Shown piece after piece: positions 8,420 through 17,960 of a DNA stretch of 64,000 nt. A program made the translations under genes and the position numbers. This DNA is from Rhodoferax saidenbachensis. Its GTDB lineage: Bacteria; Pseudomonadota; Gammaproteobacteria; Burkholderiales; Burkholderiaceae_C. The stretch is taken from contig NZ_CP019239.1 of assembly GCF_001955715.1 (NCBI RefSeq), positions 1,302,001 through 1,366,000 of the forward strand. Reading direction: 5' to 3'. The notes under the pieces were generated by a model. The model saw only the letters and a program-made list of their open reading frames with translations. It was not told where the DNA came from and made no database searches. Within the stretch, counting starts at the first letter, position 1; each line of letters opens with the position of its first letter.

Positions 8420-8779
8420 ATGAAATCCCGCTCTTCTACCGGTGGCCTCGTCTATTCCACCGACAGTGGCCGCATGTGCCCGACTTGCCGCCAGCCCATT
8501 GCCGACTGCATTTGCAAAGCCGCCACAGCCCCTGTGGGGGATGGCATCGTGCGCGTCAGCCGCGAGACCAAGGGACGTGGTGGCAAAGGCGTCACGCTGG
8601 TCAAAGGCCTGCTGCTGGATGCCGAGGCGCTGGTGGCGCTGGGCAAACAGCTCAAGACCCTGTGCGGCACGGGCGGCACCGTGAAAGACGGCGTGATTGA
8701 AGTGCAAGGGGACCATTGCGAACGCGTCATCGAGGCGCTCAAGGGCAAAGGCTTTACGGTCAAGCGGGCGGGAGGGTGA
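8420..8779 (+). CDS. yciH: SUI1/eIF1-like translation factor YciH
   Basis: 119 residues. A short N-terminal zinc-ribbon-like segment (CPTCRQPIADCIC, residues 20-32) is followed by the SUI1 domain with VRVSRETKGRGGKGVTLVKG and a C-terminal GDHCERVIEALKGKGF. Bacterial YciH proteins are eIF1 homologues implicated in start-site fidelity and stress-time repression of translation. It is followed by a GC-rich repeat and the DUF3820 gene. Confidence 0.9.
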   Translation: MKSRSSTGGLVYSTDSGRMCPTCRQPIADCICKAATAPVGDGIVRVSRETKGRGGKGVTLVKGLLLDAEALVALGKQLKTLCGTGGTVKDGVIEVQGDHCERVIEALKGKGFTVKRAGG

Positions 8780-8790
8780 TGGTTTTGCGC

Positions 8791-8860
8791 CGGGCCGCCC
8801 CAAACAAAACTGCGCCCCCTCGGGGGGCAGCGCAGCACATGCAATGGCAAGCGTGGGGGC
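8791..8860 (+). repeat. Dispersed repeat family 2 (GC-rich), copy A
   Basis: CGGGCCGCCCCAAACAAAAC, then TGCGCCCCCTCGGGGGGCAG, CGCAGC, a spacer, and GGCAAGCGTGGGGGC. The CCCCC and GGGGG runs can pair in several ways. The same elements recur inverted at 51777-51843. It fills the yciH-DUF3820 gap. Confidence 0.65.
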
Positions 8861-8868
8861 ATTGAACG

Positions 8869-9084
8869 ATGCAGCCTGAAGACCTGCAATTGCTGGTGAC
8901 GCGCACCATGCCTTTTGGTAAACACCAGGGTTGCCTTATCGCGGACCTGCCGGGCAACTACCTCAACTGGTTTGCCCGCGCGGGGTTTCCCAAGGGCGAG
9001 ATTGGTCGCCTGCTGCAGCTCATGCACGAGATCGACCACAACGGCCTCAGTGATCTGCTCAAGCCGCTGCGTAATCCACGTTAA
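8869..9084 (+). CDS. DUF3820 family protein
   Basis: 71 residues. The pattern MPFGKHQGCLIADLPGNYLNWF followed by FPKGEIGRLLQLMHEI is characteristic of the small DUF3820 family (some members were annotated as putative quorum-sensing-regulated virulence factors; the biochemical role is unknown). It has no export signal and no membrane segment. It is convergent with rluE, with only three bases between the genes. Confidence 0.8.
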   Translation: MQPEDLQLLVTRTMPFGKHQGCLIADLPGNYLNWFARAGFPKGEIGRLLQLMHEIDHNGLSDLLKPLRNPR

Positions 9085-9087
9085 TTT

Positions 9088-9648
9088 CTACAGCAGCGGG
9101 ACATCGCGCAACGTGCCTGGCGCCAATCCGTCCAGCGCATAAGGCCCAATGGCAGCGCGAATCAGCCGCAGGGTGGGGTAGCCCACCGCCGCGGTCATGC
9201 GGCGGACCTGGCGATTGCGGCCCTCACGGATGACCAACTCCAGCCAACGGGTGGGAATGGACTGGCGAAAGCGCACGGGTGGGTCGCGCTCCCAGAGTGC
9301 TGCAGGCGCTGCAATCAACTGTGCGCGGGCAGGCAATGTGGGGCCGTCGTTGAGCTGCACACCGTCGCGTAGCGTCTGCAACGCTGCCTCATCGGGTTCA
9401 CCTTCCACCTGTACCCAGTAGGTCTTTTCCATCTTGTGGCGCGGGTCGCTGATGCGGGCCTGCAACTTGCCGTCGTTGGTGAGCAGCAGCAGGCCTTCGC
9501 TGTCGGCGTCCAGCCGGCCAGCCACGTACACACCTGGAATATCGATGAAATCCTTGAGCCCGCGCCAGCGCCCCTCAGGCGTGAACTGGCTCAACACGCC
9601 ATACGGTTTGTTGAAACAGATCAGGCGGGAAACGGTCGGTGAAGCCAT
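9088..9648 (-). CDS. rluE: 23S rRNA pseudouridine synthase, RluE type
   Basis: 186 residues. The catalytic motif [16 protein letters not shown] near residue 45 includes the essential Asp, and [11 protein letters not shown] near residue 145 is the RsuA/RluB/E/F-subfamily signature. There is no S4 domain, as expected for RluE, which in E. coli modifies position 2457 of 23S rRNA. The ATG at 9648 leaves eight bases to the upstream metalloprotease gene, so the two are probably one operon. Confidence 0.88.
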   Translation of the reverse strand: MASPTVSRLICFNKPYGVLSQFTPEGRWRGLKDFIDIPGVYVAGRLDADSEGLLLLTNDGKLQARISDPRHKMEKTYWVQVEGEPDEAALQTLRDGVQLNDGPTLPARAQLIAAPAALWERDPPVRFRQSIPTRWLELVIREGRNRQVRRMTAAVGYPTLRLIRAAIGPYALDGLAPGTLRDVPLL

Positions 9649-9656
9649 GGCTGGGC

Positions 9657-10196
9657 TCAGTCTGCGGCGGCAGCGGTCCAGAGCCGCTCGCCTGTGGTCT
9701 CCAGGTGTGTCAGGTAGATGCGCACCTCAAACTCCAGTTGGTGGTAGCTGGGCTCCATGTGGGCGCAGAGTTGGTAGAAAGCCTTGTCGTGGTCGCGCTC
9801 GCGCAGGTGGGCCAGCTCGTGCACCACGATCATTTTGAGGAAAGGCTCGGGCGTGTCCTTGAACAGGCTAGCCACGCGGATCTCGCGTTTGCTCTTGAGC
9901 TTGTTGCCCTGCACGCGCGAGATGGTGGTGTGAGTGCCCAGTGCGTTCTTCACCACGTGCAGCTTGCTGTCAAACGCCACCTTGGCTAAAGGCTCGGTAC
10001 TGCGCAGGTAGTCCTGCTTGAGGTCTTGCACATAGCCATACAGCGCCCGGTCGGTACGCACGCCATGGGGCTGCGGGTACTTGCCCAACAACCAGGGGCC
10101 CAGGCCCTTGCCGTCCATCAGTTGTTGGACCTGTGCAAGCGTTGCTTCGGGGTAACCCTGAAGGTAGGGGAAGGGAATATTTACTATCGATTTCAT
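9657..10196 (-). CDS. YgjP-like metal-dependent hydrolase (DUF45)
   Basis: 179 residues. The zinc-binding motif [17 protein letters not shown] (HELAH with a third ligand downstream) near residues 124-140 is typical of the YgjP/WLM group of M48-related metallopeptidases. Length is close to E. coli YgjP. The ATG at 10194-10196 lies inside a copy of dispersed repeat family 1 (CTATGAAATCGATAG), so the repeat supplies the start codon and the first residues MKSIV. An earlier start cannot be excluded. Confidence 0.75.
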   Translation of the reverse strand: MKSIVNIPFPYLQGYPEATLAQVQQLMDGKGLGPWLLGKYPQPHGVRTDRALYGYVQDLKQDYLRSTEPLAKVAFDSKLHVVKNALGTHTTISRVQGNKLKSKREIRVASLFKDTPEPFLKMIVVHELAHLRERDHDKAFYQLCAHMEPSYHQLEFEVRIYLTHLETTGERLWTAAAAD

Positions 10197-10236
10197 AGCT
10201 GCATGCGCATGTTGGGTGCGGGCTAGAGCCAGATTT
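10187..10236 (-). repeat. Dispersed repeat family 1, copy 3
   Basis: Read on the minus strand: GGCTCTAGCCCGCACCCAAC, ATGCGCATGCAGCTATG, AAATCGATAGTAAA. It lies between the binding-protein gene and the YgjP-like gene and includes the start codon of the latter. Confidence 0.78.
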
Positions 10237-10238
10237 GG

Positions 10239-11015
10239 CTACTTTTTTGCAGCTGCGCCCTGGGTCAGCCGCGGTATCCTGCCACTCTTGTGCAGCTCGC
10301 GCAGGGCCTTGTTGAAGCGTTCGATCACGTCTTTCTGGCCCATGCTCTTGGCCACTGCGAGGTACAGGGGATCGCGCGCCAGCGGCGTCTTCAGGGTCAC
10401 CAGTTGGCTGCGTTGTGTCCATAGATCCGGTTCGCTGCGCAGTATGGCTTCGTAGCCCGCCAGACCGTTGCCGATGATCGCGCCGTCGATGCGCCCTGCC
10501 AGCAGCTTGCGCAATCGCCCGGCTTGGCCAATGTCCCGGTCGACCTTGAACAGGCCGTCCTGGATCGCGTTGTCCACCAGGTCACCGTAACTGGCGCCAA
10601 TCACACCACCCAGCGTTTTGCCCCGCAGATCGCCGAGCTGCGCAAAGTTGAATGCATGCCCCCTGCGCACCACGATCTGGATATCGTCGTTGTACATCGG
10701 GTCGGAAAAATCAAAGATCTCGCTGCGCTCCGCCGTAAGGGACACACCGACCACGGCCCCACCGCCCCGGCGGGCCAACTCGTAGGCTCGTTTCCAGGGG
10801 AACAGCTGGATCTCGTAGGTGTCGCCGCTGCGGGCGCTGACCTTGCGCAGGATATCGACCAGCACGCCCGCAGGTTTGCCCGCGGCATCGTGGTGGATCA
10901 CCGGAAGGTAGTTGTCATCGCCATACACCACCAGCGTTTCGGCATGCAAGCCCGTAGTGCCTGCGGCCGCCAGCACCGCTGCGAACGCCAGTGAACGAAA
11001 CCAGGGCGTGCGCAC
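10239..11015 (-). CDS. Periplasmic solute-binding protein, SBP_bac_3 family
   Basis: 258 residues with a signal peptide (LAFAAVLAAAGTTGLHAE, cleavage after HA). The family-3 extracellular solute-binding fold is shown by NYLPVIHHDAAGKPAGVLVDILR, the SLTAERSEIFDFSDPMY lobe junction and LRKLLAGRIDGAIIG. There are no permease or ATPase genes nearby, so it is either an orphan amino-acid binding protein or a periplasmic sensor component. It starts with GTG and has a strong AAGGAG site. It follows lysS by nine bases. Confidence 0.82.
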   Translation of the reverse strand: MRTPWFRSLAFAAVLAAAGTTGLHAETLVVYGDDNYLPVIHHDAAGKPAGVLVDILRKVSARSGDTYEIQLFPWKRAYELARRGGGAVVGVSLTAERSEIFDFSDPMYNDDIQIVVRRGHAFNFAQLGDLRGKTLGGVIGASYGDLVDNAIQDGLFKVDRDIGQAGRLRKLLAGRIDGAIIGNGLAGYEAILRSEPDLWTQRSQLVTLKTPLARDPLYLAVAKSMGQKDVIERFNKALRELHKSGRIPRLTQGAAAKK

Positions 11016-11024
11016 GGCGACTCC

Positions 11025-12584
11025 TTAGACCTCCCGGCGCAATGCGGGGAACAGGATCACGTCACGGATGCTCGCGCTGTCGGTCAACAGCATCATCAGC
11101 CGGTCGATACCAATGCCGCAACCGCCGGTGGGAGGCATGCCGTATTCCAGGGCGCGCACAAAGTCGTGGTCGAAGTGCATGGCCTCGTCGTCACCGCTGT
11201 CCTTGGCGTTGACCTGTGCCTGGAAACGCGCAGCTTGGTCTTCGGCGTCGTTCAACTCAGAGAAGCCGTTGCCGAATTCGCGGCCGGTGATGTAGAGCTC
11301 AAAGCGCTCGGTCACTTCGGGGCGGTCGTCATTGGCGCGGGCCAGTGGCGAGATCTCGGTGGGGTGCTCCATGATGAAGGTGGGATTCCACAGCTTCTCT
11401 TCCACGGTCTCTTCAAAGTACAGCACCTGCAGGCTGGCCAGCGTGCGGCCGGCAAGCTTGTTCTTGGCTTCGTTCAGGCCCAGCTTCTTCAGCGCGTTGG
11501 TCAGCCACTCGGCGTTCTCGACGTTGTCACCGGCTTCGGTGTATTTGCGGATGGCTTCGACGATGGTCAGGCGCTCAAACGGTTGTTCCAGGTCCACCGG
11601 TTTGTCGGCGTAGGTCAGCTGCAGCGATCCGGTGGCCTTCATGGCCGCGTCGCGAATCAACGACTCGGTGTAGTCCATCAGGTCCTGGTAGTTCCAGTAC
11701 GCTGCATAGAACTCCATCATCGTGAACTCGGGGTTGTGGCGCACCGAGATACCTTCGTTGCGGTAGCTGCGGTTGATTTCGAACACGCGATCGAACCCGC
11801 CGACGATCAGGCGCTTGAGATACAGCTCGGGCGCAATGCGCAGGAACATTTCCTGGTCCAGCGCGTTGTGGTGCGTCTTGAAGGGCTTGGCATTCGCACC
11901 ACCGGGGATCGGGTGCAGCATCGGTGTTTCGACTTCCAGGAAGTCGTGGCCCACCATGAACTCGCGCAGGGCGCTCACGGCCTTGCTGCGGGCCATGAAA
12001 CGCTTGCGCGCTTCGACGTCGGTCATCAGGTCGACATAACGCTGGCGGTACTTGGTTTCCTGGTCGGCCATGCCGTGGAACTTGTCGGGCATGGGGCGCA
12101 GGCTCTTGGTCAACAGGCGCACGCTGGTGGCGTGGATGGAGAGCTCGCCAGTGCGGGTCTTGAACACCGTGCCTTCGGCAGCCACGATGTCGCCCAGGTC
12201 CCAATGTTTGAACGCGGCGTACAGCTCTTCGCCCACGTCTTCGCCTTTGACGTAAATCTGGATGCGGCCACCGGTGGCACCCAGTGATGAATCCTGCAGT
12301 GTGCAGAAGCTGGCCTTGCCCATCACGCGCTTGAGCATCATGCGGCCGGCCACCTTGACCTGCACATTCAGCGCGGCCAGTTCTTCGGTGGTTTTGGCTT
12401 CGAAGTCGGCAAACAGCGCTGCGGCCTTGTGGCTGGGTTTGTAGTCGTTGGGGAAGGCCACGCCTTTGCCGTCGACCTGTTGCTGGCGGATGGTTTTGAG
12501 TTTTTCGCGGCGCTCCAGGATCAGCTGGTTTTCATCCTGCACAACGGGAGCAGAAGTGGCGGCGGTGGCTTGGAGGTCAGACAT
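11025..12584 (-). CDS. lysS: Lysyl-tRNA synthetase, class II
   Basis: 519 residues. An N-terminal OB-fold anticodon-binding domain (residues about 60-165, including [16 protein letters not shown]) precedes a class II catalytic domain. Motif 2 is in [20 protein letters not shown] (shown as YRNEGIS...PEFTMME) and motif 3 in [13 protein letters not shown] near residue 495. The length is standard. It attaches lysine to tRNA-Lys in the cytoplasm and is the first gene of a short leftward run. Confidence 0.97.
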   Translation of the reverse strand: MSDLQATAATSAPVVQDENQLILERREKLKTIRQQQVDGKGVAFPNDYKPSHKAAALFADFEAKTTEELAALNVQVKVAGRMMLKRVMGKASFCTLQDSSLGATGGRIQIYVKGEDVGEELYAAFKHWDLGDIVAAEGTVFKTRTGELSIHATSVRLLTKSLRPMPDKFHGMADQETKYRQRYVDLMTDVEARKRFMARSKAVSALREFMVGHDFLEVETPMLHPIPGGANAKPFKTHHNALDQEMFLRIAPELYLKRLIVGGFDRVFEINRSYRNEGISVRHNPEFTMMEFYAAYWNYQDLMDYTESLIRDAAMKATGSLQLTYADKPVDLEQPFERLTIVEAIRKYTEAGDNVENAEWLTNALKKLGLNEAKNKLAGRTLASLQVLYFEETVEEKLWNPTFIMEHPTEISPLARANDDRPEVTERFELYITGREFGNGFSELNDAEDQAARFQAQVNAKDSGDDEAMHFDHDFVRALEYGMPPTGGCGIGIDRLMMLLTDSASIRDVILFPALRREV

Positions 12585-12702
12585 GGGAGTTAGGCTCGGA
12601 AAAACTGGAAATGCAAAAATGGAATGCGAGCGGCTTGGCCGCAGCCCTCAATTCTAAGAGGGCTGCAGTCGTTATCATCCTCCCACCCTTTTCAGAGTTG
12701 CC

Positions 12703-13269
12703 ATGCTGTACCAAATTACCTCGCTTTTGCTCGAAGTGGCCGCTGGCCTGATTGCCGGCATGTGCCTGCTGCGCCTGTATATGCAGTACCAGCGCATCCC
12801 CATGTCGGCCCGTGCTGGCAACCCCATGGGCAACTTCATCTTTGCACTGACCGATTGGTTGGTGCTGCCCCTGCGCAAAGTGCTGCCCGCCATGGGGCGC
12901 TGGGACACGGCCAGCCTGGTAGGTGCCTTCCTGGTCCAATTGGTGCGTTTTGCGCTCTTGTGGGCCATGAACGGGTTTGCCGGTGGCGCGCTGTCGTTGC
13001 TGGTGTATGCGGTATTCGGGCTGGTGTACCTGTGCCTGTACGGGCTTACCGGCATGGTGATCGTTTATGCCGTGCTGTCCTGGGTGCAAACCCAATCGGC
13101 TGTGAGCGACCTGATGGAGCGGCTGGTCATGCCGGTGCTCATACCCATTCGGCGCGTGCTGCCGCTGGTGGGTGGGGTGGACCTGTCGCCGCTGGTATTG
13201 CTGGTACTGCTGCAGATTCTGGGCATTGTGCTGGGCTCCGCCCAGACCGCCGCCCTGATGCTGCTGTAA
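12703..13269 (+). CDS. YggT family membrane protein
   Basis: 188 residues, two tandem YggT repeats. Each has a hydrophobic pair of helices around an L-x-D-W / I-x-x-P-I-R-R-V-L-P type turn (DWLVLPLRKVLPAMG and PVLIPIRRVLPLVG). YggT proteins are small inner-membrane proteins linked to osmotic and potassium homeostasis or cell-shape functions in other bacteria. It is divergent from lysS and convergent with accD. Confidence 0.88.
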   Translation: MLYQITSLLLEVAAGLIAGMCLLRLYMQYQRIPMSARAGNPMGNFIFALTDWLVLPLRKVLPAMGRWDTASLVGAFLVQLVRFALLWAMNGFAGGALSLLVYAVFGLVYLCLYGLTGMVIVYAVLSWVQTQSAVSDLMERLVMPVLIPIRRVLPLVGGVDLSPLVLLVLLQILGIVLGSAQTAALMLL

Positions 13270-13290
13270 AAGTCGGCGCCTTGGGGCGCG

Positions 13291-14163
13291 TCAGATCACC
13301 GCGTCTGCGGGCTGACGCTGCAGCATGGCCAGGCAATTGGCCACGTTCTGGCGCAATTCACGGCGATCGCAAATGAAGTCAATGGCGCCCTTGGTCTGCA
13401 AAAACTCGGAGCGTTGGAAGCCTTCGGGCAACGTGACACGCACAGTGGACTCAATCACACGCGGGCCGGCAAAACCGATCAGCGCCTTGGGTTCCGCAAT
13501 CACCACATCACCGAGGAAGGCAAAGCCCGCACTCACACCGCCCATGGTGGGGTCGGTCAGCACGCTGATGTAGGGCAGGCCTTTCTTGGCCAGGCGGGTC
13601 AAGGACGCATTGGTCTTGGCCATTTGCATCAAGGAAAGCAGACCTTCCTGCATACGTGCGCCACCGGTGGCGGTAAAGCACAGGAAAGGTACTTTTTGCT
13701 CAATCGCAGTTTCGACGCCGCGCACAAAACGCTCGCCGACCACGGAGCCCATCGAGCCGCCCATGAATTCGAACTCGAAACACGCGGCCACCAGGCTGAT
13801 GCCGTGCACGGCGCCGCCCATGACGATCAGTGCATCGGTCTCGCCGGTGTTTTCCAGCGCTTCTTTGAGGCGTTCGGGGTATTTGCGGCTGTCCTTGAAC
13901 TTGAGGGCGTCCACGGGCAGGACTTCCTGACCGATCTCGAAGCGGCCTTCGTTGTCCAGAAACGTATTGAGGCGCGCACGGGCGCCAATGCGGTGGTGGT
14001 GGCTGCAACTGGGGCAGACGTTCTGGTTTTGTTCCAGATCGGTCTTGTAGAGCACCGTTTCGCAGCTCGGGCACTTGATCCACAGGCCTTCAGGCACGCT
14101 GCGGCGGTCCGCAGGGTCGGTTTGCTGAATTTTCGGGGGTAGTAGTTTCTCAAGCCAGCTCAT
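13291..14163 (-). CDS. accD: Acetyl-CoA carboxylase carboxyltransferase beta subunit
   Basis: 290 residues. The N-terminal zinc ribbon has cysteines at 31, 34, 50 and 53 (CPSC...CPSC). The crotonase-like carboxyltransferase domain follows with [25 protein letters not shown] and GFAGPRVIE. It pairs with AccA to transfer CO2 from biotin to acetyl-CoA in fatty-acid synthesis. It is the last gene of the leftward fimV-truA-trpFBA-accD run, 39 bases after trpA. Confidence 0.96.
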   Translation of the reverse strand: MSWLEKLLPPKIQQTDPADRRSVPEGLWIKCPSCETVLYKTDLEQNQNVCPSCSHHHRIGARARLNTFLDNEGRFEIGQEVLPVDALKFKDSRKYPERLKEALENTGETDALIVMGGAVHGISLVAACFEFEFMGGSMGSVVGERFVRGVETAIEQKVPFLCFTATGGARMQEGLLSLMQMAKTNASLTRLAKKGLPYISVLTDPTMGGVSAGFAFLGDVVIAEPKALIGFAGPRVIESTVRVTLPEGFQRSEFLQTKGAIDFICDRRELRQNVANCLAMLQRQPADAVI

Positions 14164-14202
14164 GCATGTTCTCCAAAGCGGTGTCCAAAGGACAGGGTGG
14201 CA

Positions 14203-15072
14203 TTATGAATCCAAAGCGTCCCGAATCTCCCGCAGGAAATTTTGCGCTGTGAAACCGACTTGGTCGCGTGGCTGGTCCTCCAGTAACTGGATGATCTTGC
14301 TGCCAATCACCACGGCGTCGGCCACTTTGGAGATGGTTTTGGCCGTCGCCGCATCGCGGATGCCAAAGCCCACGCCCACCGGCGTGCTGATGTGCTGGCG
14401 GATGCGTGGCAGCATGGCCTCCACGGCACCAATGTCCAGTGCGCCCGAGCCGGTCACGCCCTTGAGCGACACGTAATACACATAGCCACTGGCCACACGC
14501 GCCACCTGTTGCATGCGTTCGTCGGTACTGGTTGGGGCCAGCAAAAAAATCAGGTCCATGCCATGGGCGCGCAGGTCAGCCGCAAAGGTTTCGCATTCTT
14601 CGGGGGGGTAGTCCACGATCAACACGCCGTCTACACCAGCGTCGGCGGCGTCCTTCACGAACGGGCTGCTAACGCCATCTTTGGCGTGCTTCTGGTCGTA
14701 ACGCTCCACGGGGTTGGCGTAGCCCATCAGCACCACGGGAGTCGTGGCATTGGTCTTTCGGAACTCGCGCACCATGGCCAGCACTTGCACCAGGCCAATG
14801 CCAAAGGCCAAGGCCTTGTCGCCTGCCTTCTGGATCACCGGGCCGTCGGCACTGGGGTCCGAGAAGGGCACGCCCAGCTCGATGACATCCGCACCACCGG
14901 CCACCATGGCGTGCATCAGCTCGGGCGTGACATCGGCAAAAGGGTAGCCTGCGGTGACAAACGGAATTAGCGCTTTTCGGCCTTGGGCCTTGAGCGTATT
15001 GAATGTCGTGGTAATGCGGGACTGGGCTTGTTTGCGAATCAAGGCGCCTACGCCTTTGAGAACGATGGTCAT
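14203..15072 (-). CDS. trpA: Tryptophan synthase alpha subunit
   Basis: 289 residues, TIM barrel. The catalytic Glu and Asp are in [16 protein letters not shown] near residues 65-80, and [11 protein letters not shown] forms the phosphate-binding end. It cleaves indole-3-glycerol phosphate and passes indole to TrpB. The start ATG at 15072 overlaps the trpB stop as ATGA, which argues for this long form (extra N-terminal [15 protein letters not shown]) over an internal start. Confidence 0.95.
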   Translation of the reverse strand: MTIVLKGVGALIRKQAQSRITTTFNTLKAQGRKALIPFVTAGYPFADVTPELMHAMVAGGADVIELGVPFSDPSADGPVIQKAGDKALAFGIGLVQVLAMVREFRKTNATTPVVLMGYANPVERYDQKHAKDGVSSPFVKDAADAGVDGVLIVDYPPEECETFAADLRAHGMDLIFLLAPTSTDERMQQVARVASGYVYYVSLKGVTGSGALDIGAVEAMLPRIRQHISTPVGVGFGIRDAATAKTISKVADAVVIGSKIIQLLEDQPRDQVGFTAQNFLREIRDALDS

Positions 15073-16382
15073 GCTGCAACTCCGTTCTTTACCAACTGCA
15101 CCGGTTGCTCGCCGCCTTTGACGGATTGGCCTTTACAGCTGGGTCGGCAATAAAAGTCCGCATTGCTCAGATCGGCGACGGTGCCGATGTCCTTGTCGCC
15201 GCGGCCGGACAGGTTCACCAGAATGCTTTGGTCGGTGCGCATGGTCTTGGCCAGCTTCATGGCGTAGGCCACCGCATGGCTGGATTCCAGCGCGGGGATG
15301 ATGCCCTCGGTGCGGCACAGGTAGTGAAACGCGTCCAGCGCTTCCTTGTCGGTGATGCCCACGTACTCGGCTCGGCCAATGTCAGACAGGAAAGCGTGCT
15401 CCGGGCCGACGCCGGGGTAGTCCAGGCCCGCGCTCACGCTATGGGTCTCGGTGACCTGGCCGTTGTCGTCCTGCAGTACATAGGTGCGGTTGCCATGCAG
15501 CACGCCCGGGCTGCCTTTCTGGATGGAGGCGGAGTGCTTGCCGCTCTCCAAGCCTTCGCCCGCGGCCTCTACGCCAATCAGGCGGGTGGTTTCGTGCTGA
15601 ATATAGGGGTAGAAGATGCCCATGGCATTCGAGCCACCGCCCACGCAGGCAATGACGGCATCCGGCTGCTCGGTCTTGCAACCCGCGGCTGCCAGCATCT
15701 CGGGCATCTGCACCAGGCATTCGTTGCCGATCACGCTCTGGAAGTCGCGCACCATCATCGGGTACGGGTGCGGGCCTGCTACCGTGCCGATGATGTAGAA
15801 AGTGTTGTCCACGTTTGCCACCCAGTCACGCATGGCTTCGTTCAGCGCGTCCTTCAAGGTCTTGCTACCGCTTTCCACGGGCACGACCGTTGCGCCCAGG
15901 AGTTTCATGCGGTAGACGTTTGGGCTCTGGCGTTTGACGTCTTCACTGCCCATGTAGACCACACATTCCAGCCCGTAACGGGCGCAGATCGTTGCGGTGG
16001 CTACGCCGTGCTGACCAGCGCCAGTTTCGGCAATCACGCGCGGCTTGCCCATGCGTTTGGCGAGCATGGCCTGGCCGATGGTGTTATTGACCTTGTGCGC
16101 GCCGGTGTGGTTCAGGTCTTCACGCTTGAGGAAGATCTGCGCACCGCCCCCTTTACCGTCCGACATTTCCCGGCTCATGCGGGCCGCGTGGTAAACCGGG
16201 GAAGGGCGGCCGACAAAGTGGGCCAACTCGGACTGGAACTCGGCGATGAAAGCCGGGTCGTGCTGGTACTTGGCGTAAGCGTCTTTCAGCTCATTGATCG
16301 CGTGGGTCAGCGTCTCAGAGACAAAACTGCCGCCGTATTTGCCAAAGTGGCCCTTGGCGTCGGGTTGTTGGTAGTCGTACAT
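15069..16382 (-). CDS. trpB: Tryptophan synthase beta subunit
   Basis: 437 residues. The PLP lysine lies in HTGAHKVNN near residue 97, and the glycine-rich phosphate loop is [10 protein letters not shown]. The N-terminus [18 protein letters not shown] is typical for the family, and GGATGG precedes the ATG at 16382. A longer open frame reaching into trpF is not used. It converts indole and serine to tryptophan in the alpha2beta2 complex. Confidence 0.96.
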   Translation of the reverse strand: MYDYQQPDAKGHFGKYGGSFVSETLTHAINELKDAYAKYQHDPAFIAEFQSELAHFVGRPSPVYHAARMSREMSDGKGGGAQIFLKREDLNHTGAHKVNNTIGQAMLAKRMGKPRVIAETGAGQHGVATATICARYGLECVVYMGSEDVKRQSPNVYRMKLLGATVVPVESGSKTLKDALNEAMRDWVANVDNTFYIIGTVAGPHPYPMMVRDFQSVIGNECLVQMPEMLAAAGCKTEQPDAVIACVGGGSNAMGIFYPYIQHETTRLIGVEAAGEGLESGKHSASIQKGSPGVLHGNRTYVLQDDNGQVTETHSVSAGLDYPGVGPEHAFLSDIGRAEYVGITDKEALDAFHYLCRTEGIIPALESSHAVAYAMKLAKTMRTDQSILVNLSGRGDKDIGTVADLSNADFYCRPSCKGQSVKGGEQPVQLVKNGVAA

Positions 16383-16437
16383 GGTTTTCCATCCGTGACC
16401 GGACGGAGCTGACACTGGGTGCAGTCCGTACCGGAGA

Positions 16438-17136
16438 TTATTGAAATTGCTGGTCCGCTGCGCGCACGGCGGCAACGAACTCGAAAATCTTTGCGGGGTC
16501 TTTGATGCCCTTGAGGGGCTTGCCCTGAGCGTCCACGGCTTCCACGCCGGAGCTCACGTCCACGGCAAGCGTTTTACAGCGCGGCCGAACCTGGGCTATG
16601 CCATCGCCCACGTTTGCACTGGTGAGTCCACCACTCAAGACGAGGTGAGCGTTGACGCTTGGAGGAAGAAGTGACCAATTGAATGTTTTGCCGCCGCCTC
16701 CGTAGCCGTCCACATGGGCGTCTAACAGAATGGCTTGGGCGTTCGAATAATCGTGCGCGTATTTTACGAGGTCAAACGCCTGCGCGTCATCCCCCAGCGG
16801 AATACGCGCCGCACGCAAGTAGGGGCGTGCCCCATTGCCGGTTGCATTCAGGCAGTCCTGCGGCGTCTCATCACCATGAAATTGGGCTGTAGCCCCCGCA
16901 ATCATTGCGCAAACAGCTATCACTTCTGTATCAGATGCATTGACAAACAGCAGCACTGGCGTGATGAAAGGCGGCAGACGTTTGGCCAGTTCGGCCGCGC
17001 GCTGTGGCGTGACCGCCCGCGGGCTCTTGGGGTACAGCACAAAACCGATGGCGTCCGCACCGGCCGCCACCGCCGCATCCACATCCTCTTCGCGGGTCAG
17101 GCCGCAGATCTTGATTCGGGTTCTAGGGTTTGTCAT
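16438..17136 (-). CDS. trpF: Phosphoribosylanthranilate isomerase
   Basis: 232 residues. N-terminal [20 protein letters not shown] contains the general base Cys, FHGDE near residue 85 marks the second conserved strand, and [13 protein letters not shown] the phosphate site. The segment of about residues 68-85 (between FVNAS and QFHGDE) is encoded by an antisense copy of dispersed repeat family 1, yet its length equals that expected for the family and the frame stays open. The ATG start overlaps the truA stop (ATGA), so trpF is translationally coupled to truA. Confidence 0.92.
   Translation of the reverse strand: MTNPRTRIKICGLTREEDVDAAVAAGADAIGFVLYPKSPRAVTPQRAAELAKRLPPFITPVLLFVNASDTEVIAVCAMIAGATAQFHGDETPQDCLNATGNGARPYLRAARIPLGDDAQAFDLVKYAHDYSNAQAILLDAHVDGYGGGGKTFNWSLLPPSVNAHLVLSGGLTSANVGDGIAQVRPRCKTLAVDVSSGVEAVDAQGKPLKGIKDPAKIFEFVAAVRAADQQFQ
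16880..16932 (+). repeat. Dispersed repeat family 1, copy 4 (inside trpF)
   Basis: Plus-strand sequence AATTGGGCTGTAGCCCCCGC, AATCATTGCGCAAACAGCTA, TCACTTCTGTATCAGATG matches the family over its whole length. It lies inside the leftward trpF gene in the opposite orientation and encodes roughly residues 68-85. Confidence 0.75.
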
Positions 17137-17915
17137 GGCAAGCCATCATACGCAGCGGTGCGGTCCGGAATGCCCCACTTGGCGTCGTAGCGGGGCCCAA
17201 GAAAGTACAAACCGTCGGGCGAGAACGTGGGTGCTGCCGCGCGGCGGTTGCGCGCAGCCAGTACCTCGGCCATCCACTCGGGCGGCTGTTTCCCCTGGCC
17301 AATCTGCACCAAGCAACCCATGATGTTGCGGATCATGTGGTGCAAGAACGCGTTCGCCTCAAACTCAATACGCCAGTAGGCGCCGCGTTTGCTGAAGGCG
17401 ATCTCCAGCATGTTTTTAACCGGAGTCAGCGCTTGGCACGCGGACGCTCGGAAAGAGGTGAAGTCGTGTTCACCGATCAGAATATCGGCGGCCTGGCGCA
17501 TGGCTTGCCCATCCAGCGTGTTGAAGGTCCAGCCGACCCGGCCATGGTCCACGCTGGGGCGTATGGCTGACTCATACAACACATAGGCGTAGCGCCGCGA
17601 AGTGGCGCAGGCCCGGCAGTGGAATTCGTCGGGGGTTAAAACGGCCCACTGCACTGCGATGTCGCGTGGCAGGTTGGCGTTGGTGCCGCGCACCCAGGCG
17701 TAGGTGTCGCGCGTAAGCGGAGTGTCGAAATGCACCACCTGCATGATGCCGTGCACCCCGGTGTCAGTGCGCCCCGCACACAACGTGGAAACCCGCTGCG
17801 CAGCGAATTTGCTGAGTGCCGCTTCGAGTTTGTCCTGAACAGTCAGGCGCGAGGGCTGGCTTTGCCAGCCCTGGTAGGCCCGCCCGTTGTAACTGATGCC
17901 TAGCGCGACCCGCAC
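17133..17915 (-). CDS. truA: tRNA pseudouridine(38-40) synthase TruA
   Basis: About 260 residues. The catalytic Asp is in CAGRTDTGVHG near residue 48, with the N-terminal LGISYNGRAYQGWQSQ and C-terminal FLHHMIRNIMG signatures. It modifies the anticodon arm of tRNAs. I choose the GTG at 17915 because V-R-V-A-L-G-I matches the family N-terminus; a TTG at 17945 in frame is possible, and neither has a clear ribosome site. It lies between fimV and trpF. Confidence 0.92.
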   Translation of the reverse strand: MRVALGISYNGRAYQGWQSQPSRLTVQDKLEAALSKFAAQRVSTLCAGRTDTGVHGIMQVVHFDTPLTRDTYAWVRGTNANLPRDIAVQWAVLTPDEFHCRACATSRRYAYVLYESAIRPSVDHGRVGWTFNTLDGQAMRQAADILIGEHDFTSFRASACQALTPVKNMLEIAFSKRGAYWRIEFEANAFLHHMIRNIMGCLVQIGQGKQPPEWMAEVLAARNRRAAAPTFSPDGLYFLGPRYDAKWGIPDRTAAYDGLP

Positions 17916-17960
17916 GGTACTGTCTGGATGCGTGAGGAGACCCAACCCGCCGAAGCAGGT

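Noticed and set aside
16383..16475. N-terminal extension of trpB into trpF
   Set aside because: The canonical TrpB N-terminus [11 protein letters not shown] begins at 16382 with a good ribosome site; the extension has no similarity to TrpB.
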